Below, piece by piece: positions 1-7,368 of a DNA stretch of 36,882 nt. The position numbers and the translations under genes were made by a program. The stretch spans positions 1 to 36,882 of the forward strand of contig JAKSCU010000109.1 in the NCBI GenBank assembly GCA_022360435.1, given 5' to 3'. The notes beneath the pieces are model-generated. The model ran no database searches. It had not been told where the DNA came from and worked only from the letters and a program-made list of their open reading frames with translations. Each line of letters begins with the position of its first letter. The first letter of the stretch is position 1. This DNA comes from Bacillota bacterium. GTDB taxonomy: Bacteria; Bacillota; Desulfotomaculia; Desulfotomaculales; Desulfallaceae.

Positions 1-225
1 CTTTTACTCTTAACTCCGGCCATAAATATGGCCGGTAAAAAAATTTACCGCTTAATTAAAATTTTTTAATAAATCTTATTAAAAAATTTTAATTAAGCAA
101 AGGAAAAACGTTACCTACTATAGAATGACTATATTGTCTCCTAAAAAAACAAACTTACAGAACCAGCCATACCTAAAGCATATGTACTTTCCTGAATACT
201 AGAAAAGGGGAGTTGATAGACAAAA
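1..225. other. Upstream region with stacked inverted repeats
   Basis: No gene is seen here. Three hairpins follow one another. Positions 16-35 form CCGGCCAT/ATGGCCGG with an AAAT loop. Positions 34-49 form GGTAAA/TTTACC. Positions 50-98 are a perfect 23-bp inverted repeat (arms 50-72 and 76-98) around a 3-base ATC loop, almost wholly A+T. The first hairpin matches part of a repeat also found near 18890. They probably end transcription of a gene left of the window and separate it from the regulator at 226. A GGGGAG ribosome site lies at about 207-212. Confidence 0.6.
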
Positions 226-903
226 ATGGCCGAAGGGAAAACAGATATTCATCCTGAGCTGCAAGCTCTAATCCCAATTGCAACGGGAATAGCAGAAACC
301 TTTGGAAAACATTGTGAAGTAGCCGTGCACGATTTGCGCAGGCCTGAGTCTTCGCTGATTTTTATCGCCGGAACCGTCACGCGCCGCCAAAAAGGCGCTC
401 CCATCACAAATATTGTGCTGGAAAATATGCGTAAACACCAAAATAACTGCCCTGATTTAATTGGTTATAAAAATGTCACCAAGGATGGCCGGGTTTTAAA
501 GTCATCCACCATTTTTACCCGGGACCGCGACGGCAAAATTATTGGCTGCCTCTGCATCAATTACGATATCACGGAATTAATAATTTATAAAAATCATTTA
601 GAAGAACTCATGTCCTTTAGGGAAAGATCTCAGTCCACAGGTGAAACCGAGGAGCTTTTTGCGGCAGATATCACCGAAGTGCTGGAAGCTATTATAGACC
701 AGGTTATAACAAGCATAGGCATCCCTGTGGCGCTGATGCAAAAGGACCATAAAGTCCAGGTGGTTCGCGAACTTGATCTGAAGGGAGTTTTCCTGATTAA
801 AGGAGCGGTTGATAAAGTAGCCGCGGTGCTGGGAGTGTCCCGTTACACGGTTTACAACTATCTGGAAGAGGACCGTTCAAACCGGACAAGCAACATCATA
901 TAA
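226..903 (+). CDS. YheO/DauR-type PAS and HTH transcriptional regulator
   Basis: A 225-residue cytoplasmic DNA-binding regulator. The N-terminal half (about residues 10-120) matches the YheO-like PAS fold, with the family patterns AVHDLRRPESS, GAPITNIVLENM and GCLCINYDIT. The C-terminal part (about 170-215) is an HTH of the DauR/YheO type (VDKVAAVLGVSRYTVYNYLEE). Relatives such as DauR control D-amino-acid or iminium-linked genes. Here the gene stands 28 bp upstream of ridA and in line with threonine synthase and an amino-acid symporter, so it is likely the local regulator of that cluster. The ligand is not evident. The start follows a GGGGAG site with rather long spacing. Function as a regulator is well supported; the target genes are inferred from position. 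Confidence 0.85.
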   Translation: MAEGKTDIHPELQALIPIATGIAETFGKHCEVAVHDLRRPESSLIFIAGTVTRRQKGAPITNIVLENMRKHQNNCPDLIGYKNVTKDGRVLKSSTIFTRDRDGKIIGCLCINYDITELIIYKNHLEELMSFRERSQSTGETEELFAADITEVLEAIIDQVITSIGIPVALMQKDHKVQVVRELDLKGVFLIKGAVDKVAAVLGVSRYTVYNYLEEDRSNRTSNII

Positions 904-931
904 ATAAAAACCAATTGGGAGGCACTATTTT

Positions 932-1315
932 ATGAACAAAGTTACAGTCAGTACCAAACAGGCGCCGGCCGCCATTGGCCCCTATTCGCAGGCGGTAAAG
1001 ATTGGAAACTTGCTATTCGTATCGGGACAAATACCCATCGATCCGGCCACCGGCAGCGTGATTGAGGGAGACATCCAAGCTCAAACCGAGCGCTGCCTGT
1101 TGAACCTGCAGGCGATTTGTGAAGCAGCCGGAAGCTCGCTGGACCATGTTGTCAAAACCAGCGTTTATGTAATTGACATGAACCGGTTTGACAAAGTTAA
1201 TGAAACTTACGCGCAGTTTTTTCAAAAGCAGCCGCCGGCTCGGGCTTGCGTGGAAGTATCCTGCTTGCCCAAGAATGTCCTCGTAGAAATCGAAGCCGTT
1301 GCAGTTGTCAAATAA
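932..1315 (+). CDS. ridA: RidA family reactive enamine/imine deaminase
   Basis: A 127-residue RidA (YjgF/YER057c/UK114) protein. The family hydrolyses reactive 2-aminoacrylate and 2-iminobutanoate, released by PLP enzymes such as threonine/serine dehydratases, to 2-ketoacids and ammonia. Visible hallmarks are APAAIGPYSQAV near the N-terminus, LFVSGQIPIDP, QTERCLLNLQAICEAAG and the C-terminal PARACVEVSCLPKNVLVEIEAVA. The last holds the conserved Arg that binds the substrate carboxylate. Length is normal. A GGGAGG ribosome site stands 9 bases before the ATG. It lies between a YheO-type regulator and threonine synthase, which fits removal of toxic intermediates of threonine metabolism. Confidence 0.93.
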   Translation: MNKVTVSTKQAPAAIGPYSQAVKIGNLLFVSGQIPIDPATGSVIEGDIQAQTERCLLNLQAICEAAGSSLDHVVKTSVYVIDMNRFDKVNETYAQFFQKQPPARACVEVSCLPKNVLVEIEAVAVVK

Positions 1316-1338
1316 AAACAATGCCAGGAGGTGCATCT

Positions 1339-2547
1339 ATGAGTTACATGTCACACTTGGAATGCTCCAAATGCGGCAAGCGGCTTGACAGTGAAAAAGT
1401 ACAGCAGCTATGCCAATGCGGGGGGCCGTTGCTGGTGCGCTACGATCTGAAGCGGGTAAAAGAAAACTTCAACCGAAACGACTTAAAGGAACGCCAACCC
1501 AGCCTGTGGAGGTACTGGGAACTGCTACCTTTAAAAGACAAAAAAAACTTGGTTTCGCTTGGGGAAGGGATGACTCCCGTAATCAAGATGGAAGCGGCCG
1601 GCCCCATGGTTGGCCTAAAAAACCTGTACTTGAAAGACGAAGGAAATATCCCATCCGGCACATTCAAATCCCGGGGTGCCACGGTGGGGGTTTCCAGGGC
1701 CAAGGAACTGGGAATAAAGACACTTGCGATGCCCACCAATGGCAATGCGGGCGCTTCCTGGTCCACTTACGGGGCCAGGGCCGGCATTAAATCGGTTATT
1801 GTCATGCCCCAGGATGCTCCAGAAATTACCCGCAATGAATGCGCCATCACCGGCGCCGACCTTTACTTGGTAGATGGGTTAATCAGCGACGCGGGCAAAA
1901 TTGTGGCCCGGGCGGTTAAAAAATATGGCTGGTTTGACGTTTCCACGTTAAAAGAGCCTTACCGCATTGAAGGAAAAAAGACTATGGGTTTGGAAATTGC
2001 GGAACAGTTCAACTGGGAGGTACCTGATGTCATCCTGTACCCTACCGGCGGGGGGGTTGGGATCATCGGCATATATAAAGCTCTGCAAGAATTGCAAGCC
2101 ATTGGTTGGATCGGTGATAAAATGCCCCGCCTCGTGGCAGTGCAAGCTGAAGGTTGCGCACCCATTGTCAAGGCTTGGGAGGAAGGGAAAACAGAATCGG
2201 AATTCTGGAACCACGCTTACACCTGCGCTTTCGGCATTACCGTGCCTAAAGCTTTGGGCGACTTCCTTGTACTGGATGCCATTTACAAAACCAATGGCTG
2301 CGCCATTACCGTCGGTGATGATGAGATTCTGGAGGCGCAATCCGTATTGGCTAAAAAGGAAGGGGCATTTATCTGCCCCGAGGGTGCGGCTCTTTACACA
2401 GCGACCCAAAAACTAAAGCAGCAAGGCTGGCTAAAAGAAGAAGAAACCGTTGTTATGCTCAATACCGGCACCGGGTTGAAATACCCTGAAACAGTAAAAG
2501 TTAGAGTTCCTCTTTTACAACCCGATGATGATATTCCAAATGCGTAA
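1339..2547 (+). CDS. thrC: Threonine synthase (PLP-dependent)
   Basis: A 402-residue fold-type II PLP enzyme that converts O-phosphohomoserine to threonine. The N-terminus has a short cysteine knuckle (CSKCGK, then CQCGG) typical of the bacterial/archaeal subclass. The PLP lysine lies in SGTFKSRGA (about residues 108-116), and the phosphate-binding glycine run is PTGGGVGIIG. The reading frame is open upstream to 1246, but the start at 1339 is preferred because an AGGAGGTG ribosome site precedes it and the family sequence begins there. It follows ridA by 23 bp and probably shares its transcript. Related enzymes on cysteate or other phospho-amino acids cannot be fully excluded, but this neighbourhood favours threonine. 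Confidence 0.9.
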   Translation: MSYMSHLECSKCGKRLDSEKVQQLCQCGGPLLVRYDLKRVKENFNRNDLKERQPSLWRYWELLPLKDKKNLVSLGEGMTPVIKMEAAGPMVGLKNLYLKDEGNIPSGTFKSRGATVGVSRAKELGIKTLAMPTNGNAGASWSTYGARAGIKSVIVMPQDAPEITRNECAITGADLYLVDGLISDAGKIVARAVKKYGWFDVSTLKEPYRIEGKKTMGLEIAEQFNWEVPDVILYPTGGGVGIIGIYKALQELQAIGWIGDKMPRLVAVQAEGCAPIVKAWEEGKTESEFWNHAYTCAFGITVPKALGDFLVLDAIYKTNGCAITVGDDEILEAQSVLAKKEGAFICPEGAALYTATQKLKQQGWLKEEETVVMLNTGTGLKYPETVKVRVPLLQPDDDIPNA

Positions 2548-2787
2548 TACCCGCTAAAAGTGCTCGTTATGTTGCCCGGCCACATCGGCCCGGTGTACAG
2601 ATTTGACCCCATTGCCCCGACTGTTTGTTTTACGAAAAAACGTGGCAAAGCCCGGTAGAATTTTTAACGCCTGCCGGGCCAAGCTTAAAAAAACAACCAA
2701 CATTCCGAAATACCCAAAAGTCTTCTGGTATTTCCAAACATGTTTCCCTAAGCTTATCAAAAACTACGTTTGAATGGAGGGAAAGCA
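2548..2787. other. Intergenic region with GC-rich inverted repeat
   Basis: A 240-bp gap between thrC and the symporter gene. It holds an inverted repeat GCCCGG/CCGGGC at about 2650-2680 with no clear T-run, so it is not a confident terminator. No open frame with a ribosome site was found. Confidence 0.4.
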
Positions 2788-4035
2788 ATGACCAGTATAA
2801 AAAAGATGGGCCTCCCGGCCAAGATGGGTATAGGTCTGGGCGCCGGTATAATCGCCGGCTTGATTTTTCAAGCCACCGGATGGGGTGTTGAATACCTAAA
2901 ACCATTTGGCGATTTGTTTATCCGCTTAATTCGCATGGTGGTGGTTCCGCTGATATTCGCCACACTGGTTGCCGGCGCCGCCAGTATGGGTGACGCCAGA
3001 AAATTGGGCAGCGTGGCTACCAAAAGCATCGGCTGGATGTTTAGCACCACTGCCATTGCCGTTGGCCTGGGACTGTTTTTCGCCAATATATTCAATCCCG
3101 GCCTGGGACTGAATTTATCCACAGCAGGGCTTAACGTTAAGGAAATAGCTTCGCCCAATGTTGTTGACACCCTGTTAAACATCGTTCCCATTAATCCCGT
3201 GCAAGCTTTCGCGGAAGGCAAATTGCTTCAAATCATTTTCTTTTCAGTTTTCTTTGGTTTCGCCTTAAACGCCCTGGGAGAAAGGGGCCGGCCGCTGCTT
3301 AATATCTTTGAAACAGTTGCCGAAACCATGATTAAGCTCACTAATTTAATCATGCAATATGCTCCCATTGGGGTTTTCGCCTTGATCACTTATACTGTGG
3401 CCCTAAATGGCCCGGCCGTATTTCTCCCTTTGCTGAAACTGATTGTTGCCATGTATGTTATATGTTTAATTCACATCGTTGTTGTTTACTTTGCGGCTGT
3501 TAAATTCATTGCCGGGAAGAGCCTGAAAGAGTTTTTGCTGGCTGTTTCGGAACCGCTGATGGTGGCTTTCACCACCTGCACCAGTGCCGCCGCGCTGGCC
3601 CTTAATCTTAAGGCTGTGCGCAAGCTGGGCGCTTCCAAAAACGTGTCCAGTTTTACCATTCCTTTGGGAAATACCATTAATATGGACGGAGCGGCTATTT
3701 ATCTCGGGTTGGCGGCGGTGTTTGTGTCCCAAATATATGGCATGCCCTTGACCTTTGCTGAACAATTGACCATTCTTCTAATTGGGGTGCTGGCCTCCAT
3801 TGGTTCCGTGGGTGTTCCTTCCATGGCACTGGTGGTTATGACCATGGTTTTCGTATCCGTAGGGCTCCCCTTAGAGGGGATCGCTTTGGTGGCCGGTGTG
3901 GACCGGATTTTGGATATGGCCCGGACCTCGTTAAACGTTATCGGTGACGCAACCACCGCCCTGGTGGTCTCTAAAATGGAGGGTGAGTTGGGCGAAACTG
4001 ATTTATCTCTAGACACAAACGAAGCAAAATCTTAG
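2788..4035 (+). CDS. Dicarboxylate/amino acid:cation symporter (DAACS family)
   Basis: A 415-residue polytopic membrane protein of the DAACS (GltP/DctA/SstT) family, which takes up glutamate, aspartate, C4-dicarboxylates or serine/threonine with Na+ or H+. Family signatures are the hairpin-1 Ser/Ala segment (TTCTSAAALALNLK), the unwound TM7 motif TINMDGAA, hairpin 2 (GSVGVPSMALVVM) and the TM8 motif DRILDMARTSLNVIGD. The last keeps the Asp and the Arg that in GltPh contact an acidic side chain. A TTG codon at 2770 is in frame, but GGAGGG lies between it and the ATG at 2788, so the ATG is chosen. Following thrC, it may import an amino acid used or degraded by this cluster. The exact substrate is not readable. 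Confidence 0.88.
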   Translation: MTSIKKMGLPAKMGIGLGAGIIAGLIFQATGWGVEYLKPFGDLFIRLIRMVVVPLIFATLVAGAASMGDARKLGSVATKSIGWMFSTTAIAVGLGLFFANIFNPGLGLNLSTAGLNVKEIASPNVVDTLLNIVPINPVQAFAEGKLLQIIFFSVFFGFALNALGERGRPLLNIFETVAETMIKLTNLIMQYAPIGVFALITYTVALNGPAVFLPLLKLIVAMYVICLIHIVVVYFAAVKFIAGKSLKEFLLAVSEPLMVAFTTCTSAAALALNLKAVRKLGASKNVSSFTIPLGNTINMDGAAIYLGLAAVFVSQIYGMPLTFAEQLTILLIGVLASIGSVGVPSMALVVMTMVFVSVGLPLEGIALVAGVDRILDMARTSLNVIGDATTALVVSKMEGELGETDLSLDTNEAKS

Positions 4036-4200
4036 GCATTTCTACAAATACCTTATTTATTCACCCGGCCCGGAGGGTGCCGGGCACCATTTTACAATAG
4101 CCAGAATTTCCGGCCCGGAGGCGGAAACCCTTCTCTCCCCAAACCCTTGATACTTTGCAGTTCGAATCCCAGTCCCAAGGCCAGAGCAGCATTCATATGT

Positions 4201-4240
4201 CAAAAGCACCTCCTGCTGAATAGAGCGGGAGGTGCTTTTG
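4201..4240. terminator. Bidirectional terminator, dispersed repeat copy 1
   Basis: A hairpin with 13-bp arms (CAAAAGCACCTCC and GGAGGTGCTTTTG) around TGCTGAATAGAGC. U-runs occur on both strands, between the convergent symporter and DUF1836 genes. The hairpin, its loop and about 15 bases on the right (ending in CAGTTTAGCCC) recur almost unchanged at 8841-8900, again at a convergent junction. Confidence 0.85.
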
Positions 4241-4270
4241 ATATTACAGTTTAGCCCCACGTTTATCTTG

Positions 4271-4360
4271 CCTCCTTCTTGCTCCCCTCTCTTGATTCCC
4301 TTGGCAAAGTGTGGAAGGTAGTAAGAAAACCTTACCGAGCCCCCGTTCGCCGTAACCTTT
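4271..4360 (+). repeat. Dispersed ~90-bp repeat, copy 1
   Basis: This stretch begins CCTCCTTCTTGCT and aligns by eye over about 90 bases with 10507-10599, with scattered mismatches and small indels (shared blocks TTGCT, TGATTCC, GGCAAAG). Here it lies between the repeat terminator and the 3' end of the DUF1836 gene. On the minus strand it forms part of an open frame of about 110 codons (4057-4389), judged not to be a gene. Confidence 0.6.
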
Positions 4361-4385
4361 CGGAAGGCCAGGGACAGCGCATGGC

Positions 4386-4991
4386 TCACTGTATTTTTTT
4401 AAAATAGTTATCGATTATCTTCTCAGCTAACCGTTTGGCTGCGTTGGCTTGTGCCATCAACATTAAAATTGTTAAGAATACCTCGGCCTGTTCTTGGTTC
4501 CTCTCGTCCATTATGTTTTGGGTCTTTTTTTTAATTAGTATAATTTTTTCGTTAAAAGTATCGCAAAACTCTTCCAACTCATCCTCTTTTAATTCAAGAT
4601 ATGTTGCATAAATATCTTCCAGAGAAATAATATCGTCATCCCGGTTGGCTATATCATTCAAAACAGGAGTAAAAATAGCGCGAATGTCGTTGATAGATAA
4701 AATGTTCTTTAAATTATAAATAATCACCAGTAAAATAATGTGTTCCTTAGTGTATTTTTTGTTTTTTGGCGAATGCAGAATTCCATTTTTTATATAATTG
4801 TTAATCATGGTTTTGGTAAAAATTTTATCATCTTCGTCTCTTTTCAAGTGACCAAGTTTACTTTCCAAAAATCCAAGTATTTGCTCCATGTATAATTCAA
4901 GATCCGGGATCTCGGAAAGTTTAATTTCATCCGTTAAGGACAGCTCCCCACCTATTTTTTCAAATTTTTTGTCATTTAATTTTATATTCAC
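4386..4991 (-). CDS. DUF1836 domain protein, putative HTH regulator
   Basis: A 201-residue protein of the DUF1836 family, common in Firmicutes and thought to contain a MerR-like winged helix. The family core is at about residues 25-135: LSEIPDLELYMEQILGFLE, the YIKNGILHSPKNKKYTKEHI segment that resembles a DNA-binding wing, and LKNILSINDIRAIF. The C-terminal third is helical and carries no recognisable ligand domain. The frame is open to an ATG at 5033, but GAGGTG lies 6 bases before a GTG at 4991, giving a start that fits the family better. The gene is clearly AT-rich compared with thrC or the hyd genes. Its target is unknown; it stands alone between convergent and divergent neighbours. Confidence 0.75.
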   Translation of the reverse strand: MNIKLNDKKFEKIGGELSLTDEIKLSEIPDLELYMEQILGFLESKLGHLKRDEDDKIFTKTMINNYIKNGILHSPKNKKYTKEHIILLVIIYNLKNILSINDIRAIFTPVLNDIANRDDDIISLEDIYATYLELKEDELEEFCDTFNEKIILIKKKTQNIMDERNQEQAEVFLTILMLMAQANAAKRLAEKIIDNYFKKIQ

Positions 4992-5475
4992 TGCAATCAC
5001 CTCTAATGCATTATATGGTCTTAAATACCACATGTCAATAGTTTAATAACCACAAATTACCCTATCAATAATAGCGTGCCAGAATATTAATAGAAAATGA
5101 TAAGCATATAAAGAAAACTTGTCATAGTTTACAAAACATTGGGCTAATCTATATAATTTGGCATAGGTGGGTGTTGAGCAATTTAATGCCACATGATAAA
5201 GTATTAATAAGACAAGATATCGTTTTAATTACTATTACAAACGCTTGGCAAATGCCATGAACTCGTTGCTGCGAATGCGTTTCAGCATCTATAAAGATAA
5301 TCGCCGCCAATGAGTCGGCCCTCAGCCAAGATGCGAATAATGTTTTAGACATGTAAATGTAAAAGAAAGGAGGTACTTCAAATAAAATATTTGATTTAAA
5401 ACGTTGTTGGTTTTGCGAATATTAAAGTGTAACATTTGGCGCCTTTCGGATACTGAATAAAGGAGCGTGGTTGGT
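4992..5475. other. Non-coding region, possible gene remnant
   Basis: About 480 bases without a convincing gene. On the plus strand a frame starting at 5184 (MPHDKVLIRQDIVL) meets a stop after 24 codons and continues in the same frame to a stop near 5352, so it could be a decayed small gene. An orphan AAAGGAGGT ribosome-like site stands at about 5366-5374 with no usable start behind it. Close to the sigma gene there is TAACATTTG followed by CGGATAC (about 5430-5455), which resembles an ECF promoter but with short spacing. Confidence 0.35.
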
Positions 5476-6006
5476 ATGGCAATGTCAACCATGGAAAATC
5501 TCTACCGCCAATATAAAGGTCCGGTGTTCCGTTACTTATACCGTATGAGCGGAGACTACCACCTGGCGGAAGAGTTGACCCAGGAAACGTTTTATCGGGT
5601 CTTGATTTCACTGAAAGGCTTTAGGGGCGAATCTACCCTTTCCACCTGGTTGTTTCGCATCGCATTTAATGTATATACCGTTAATTTGCGCGACCTTCGC
5701 CGGAGACACAATCTGCCGCTGGACCTGGATATTCCCGACGATGGAAGGTCGGGTGACCCGGCACACGCTCTGGAAGATGCGGAAAACCATCATTTGATTA
5801 AGCTGGCTTTACAACAGCTGCCCGCAGGATACCGAACAGTGATTGTGCTCCGGGCATTTGAAGGGCTGTCCTTCGAAGAAATAAGCGTAGTATTGAATAA
5901 ATCTCCATCTACGACCAGGGTAGCTCTTTTCCGGGCCAGACAAAAGTATCGCCAAGTCTATAATCAATTAGCCAAAGGTGTTTCTGACCTATTAATAACT
6001 AAATAA
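5476..6006 (+). CDS. ECF-type RNA polymerase sigma factor (SigW-like)
   Basis: A 176-residue group 4 sigma factor. Region 2 spans about residues 5-75 (LYRQYKGPVFRYLYRMSG, HLAEELTQETFYRV, STLSTWLFRIAFN), and region 4 spans about 115-165 (LQQLPAGYRTVIVLRAFEGLSFEEISVVLNKS, then STTRVALFRARQK). AAGGAG (5459-5464) stands about 11 bases before ATG 5476. An in-frame GTG at 5467 is too close to that site. No zinc-type anti-sigma gene follows. The next genes are pspA, an NfeD-like gene and flotillin, the same classes that SigW controls in Bacillus subtilis, so this factor probably directs a membrane-stress regulon. Regulation without a neighbouring anti-sigma is unexplained. Confidence 0.88.
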   Translation: MAMSTMENLYRQYKGPVFRYLYRMSGDYHLAEELTQETFYRVLISLKGFRGESTLSTWLFRIAFNVYTVNLRDLRRRHNLPLDLDIPDDGRSGDPAHALEDAENHHLIKLALQQLPAGYRTVIVLRAFEGLSFEEISVVLNKSPSTTRVALFRARQKYRQVYNQLAKGVSDLLITK

Positions 6007-6048
6007 ACTAACTTTTATTTAATATAAAAAAAACAAGGGGGCGATGCA

Positions 6049-6726
6049 ATGAGTTTGTTTAAAAGAATCGGTGACAACATCAGGGCAAATTTGAACAGTT
6101 TGCTGGACAAAGCTGAAGACCCGGTGAAAATGCTGGAACAATACCTGCGAGACATGGAGGATGATATCGCTGACGCCGAAGTGGCCGTGGCCAAGCAAAT
6201 TGCGGTGGTTAAACGTTTAGAAATGTCTTATAAAGATGCCCACGCCATGGTGGAAAAAAGGACGGCCCAGGCCATGCAAGCAATTGAGGAAAGTCGCGAT
6301 GATCTGGCCAAAAAAGCCCTGGAAGACAAGAAGATTCATGCCGGCAAAACCGCTGATTACCAAGCTCAATACGAGCGGGCCCGGGAAGTGGCGGACAACC
6401 TTAAAAAACAGCTGCAGGATATGAAAGAAGAGTTTGAAAATATGCAGGCCAATAAAGCCACGCTGGTGGCCAGAGCCGAAGCGGCCAAAGCACAAAAGGA
6501 AATCAACAAAACCATGTCCGGATTTGGCAAGGACACCGCCCGTAAAGGTTTTGAGCGGATGGAAGCCAAGGTGCTGCAAAACGAAGCTGAGGCGGCGGCC
6601 GCCCTTGAGCTGCGCGATTACAACAAGAGCTTGGATGAGGAACTGGCCGAACTGGGTAACAGCGCCAGTGAAATTGAAGAAGAGCTGGCGCGTTTAAAAG
6701 CCGACTTGCAAAAGAAAAACCAGTGA
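6049..6726 (+). CDS. pspA: PspA/IM30 family membrane-stress protein
   Basis: A 225-residue PspA/IM30 (ESCRT-III-like) protein. The start MSLFKRIGDNIRANLNSLLDKAEDPVKMLEQYLRDM, read in pieces, is the family N-terminal amphipathic helix and helix 1. The rest is a long coiled coil (about residues 25-220) rich in Ala, Glu and Lys. Such proteins bind the inner leaflet, oligomerise and protect membranes under stress. A GGGGGCG site precedes the ATG. It follows the ECF sigma gene by 42 bp and precedes NfeD-like and flotillin genes, a combination seen in envelope-stress operons. Function is secure at family level. Confidence 0.93.
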   Translation: MSLFKRIGDNIRANLNSLLDKAEDPVKMLEQYLRDMEDDIADAEVAVAKQIAVVKRLEMSYKDAHAMVEKRTAQAMQAIEESRDDLAKKALEDKKIHAGKTADYQAQYERAREVADNLKKQLQDMKEEFENMQANKATLVARAEAAKAQKEINKTMSGFGKDTARKGFERMEAKVLQNEAEAAAALELRDYNKSLDEELAELGNSASEIEEELARLKADLQKKNQ

Positions 6727-6803
6727 TTATGAAATTAAGCCCTAAAGGGGGAATGTGCCACGGTACATAAAATGAAATATCCGCGGACGAAGGGTGGTTT
6801 AAA

Positions 6804-7355
6804 ATGCTGCTAAAAATTTTTCAGTTGTGCTTCTGGGTGGGTGTACTTTTTACCATAGCATCCTTTGTGCTCGGGCAACTTCTTGATCTAAAAAAGTTGG
6901 ACGCTGATTTTGACACGGACTCGGGTATAGCTGGCGGCGGCAAAGGCGATACCATAATATCACCGTTCAAGCCGGTATTAATAGCGGCGTTTATTACCGT
7001 ATTCGGCGGAGTGGGCATTATCGGCTTAGAGTACCTGGGGTATGCCGCGTTGATTACCTTGGTCATGGCCTTTTCTTCGGCGTTTTTAATTTCCTTTTTA
7101 ATGTATAGGCTTTTAATTGTCCCGCTGTATAAAGCCCAAAGCACCAGCGCCGTGTCGCAAAAAGAACTGATTGGCCTTCCGGCCGTGGTACAGCTGGATA
7201 TAAGGAGCAATAGTTTTGGCCGCATCACCTATAACGTTAACGACAGTACATATTCCGCTCCGGCCAAATCAATGGACAGCGAGGAAATATTAAAAGGGAA
7301 CAAAGTAGCCATTGTGGATATCGACAAAAATGTTTTTTTGGTAACCAGAATGTAA
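6804..7355 (+). CDS. NfeD-like membrane protein (YuaF-type)
   Basis: A 183-residue membrane protein. Hydrophobic segments lie at about residues 5-25, 55-75 and 78-100, followed by a soluble C-terminal domain (about 115-183: KELIGLPAVVQLDI, GRITYNV, ILKGNKVAIVDI). This has the pattern of the NfeD OB-fold. The short form without a protease domain corresponds to YuaF of Bacillus subtilis, encoded next to the flotillin YuaG/FloT. Here flotillin begins 13 bp downstream, so the two proteins probably work together at membrane microdomains. A GGGTGG site stands before the ATG. The assignment rests on topology and neighbour more than on sequence identity. Confidence 0.8.
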   Translation: MLLKIFQLCFWVGVLFTIASFVLGQLLDLKKLDADFDTDSGIAGGGKGDTIISPFKPVLIAAFITVFGGVGIIGLEYLGYAALITLVMAFSSAFLISFLMYRLLIVPLYKAQSTSAVSQKELIGLPAVVQLDIRSNSFGRITYNVNDSTYSAPAKSMDSEEILKGNKVAIVDIDKNVFLVTRM

Positions 7356-7368
7356 AGGAGGCATTTGT

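Noticed and set aside
4057-4389. Minus-strand open frame of 110 codons beside the DUF1836 gene
   Set aside because: It runs straight through the bidirectional terminator hairpin and the 90-bp dispersed repeat, and has no convincing ribosome site.
5149-5352. Minus-strand 67-codon frame in the gap before the first ECF sigma gene
   Set aside because: No ribosome site, no family resemblance and atypical composition. The opposite strand reads as well as a broken frame.
5430-5460. Autoregulatory ECF promoter before the first sigma gene
   Set aside because: TAACATTTG and CGGATAC look suggestive, but the gap between them is about 13 bases, too short for usual ECF promoters. Not listed as a separate feature.
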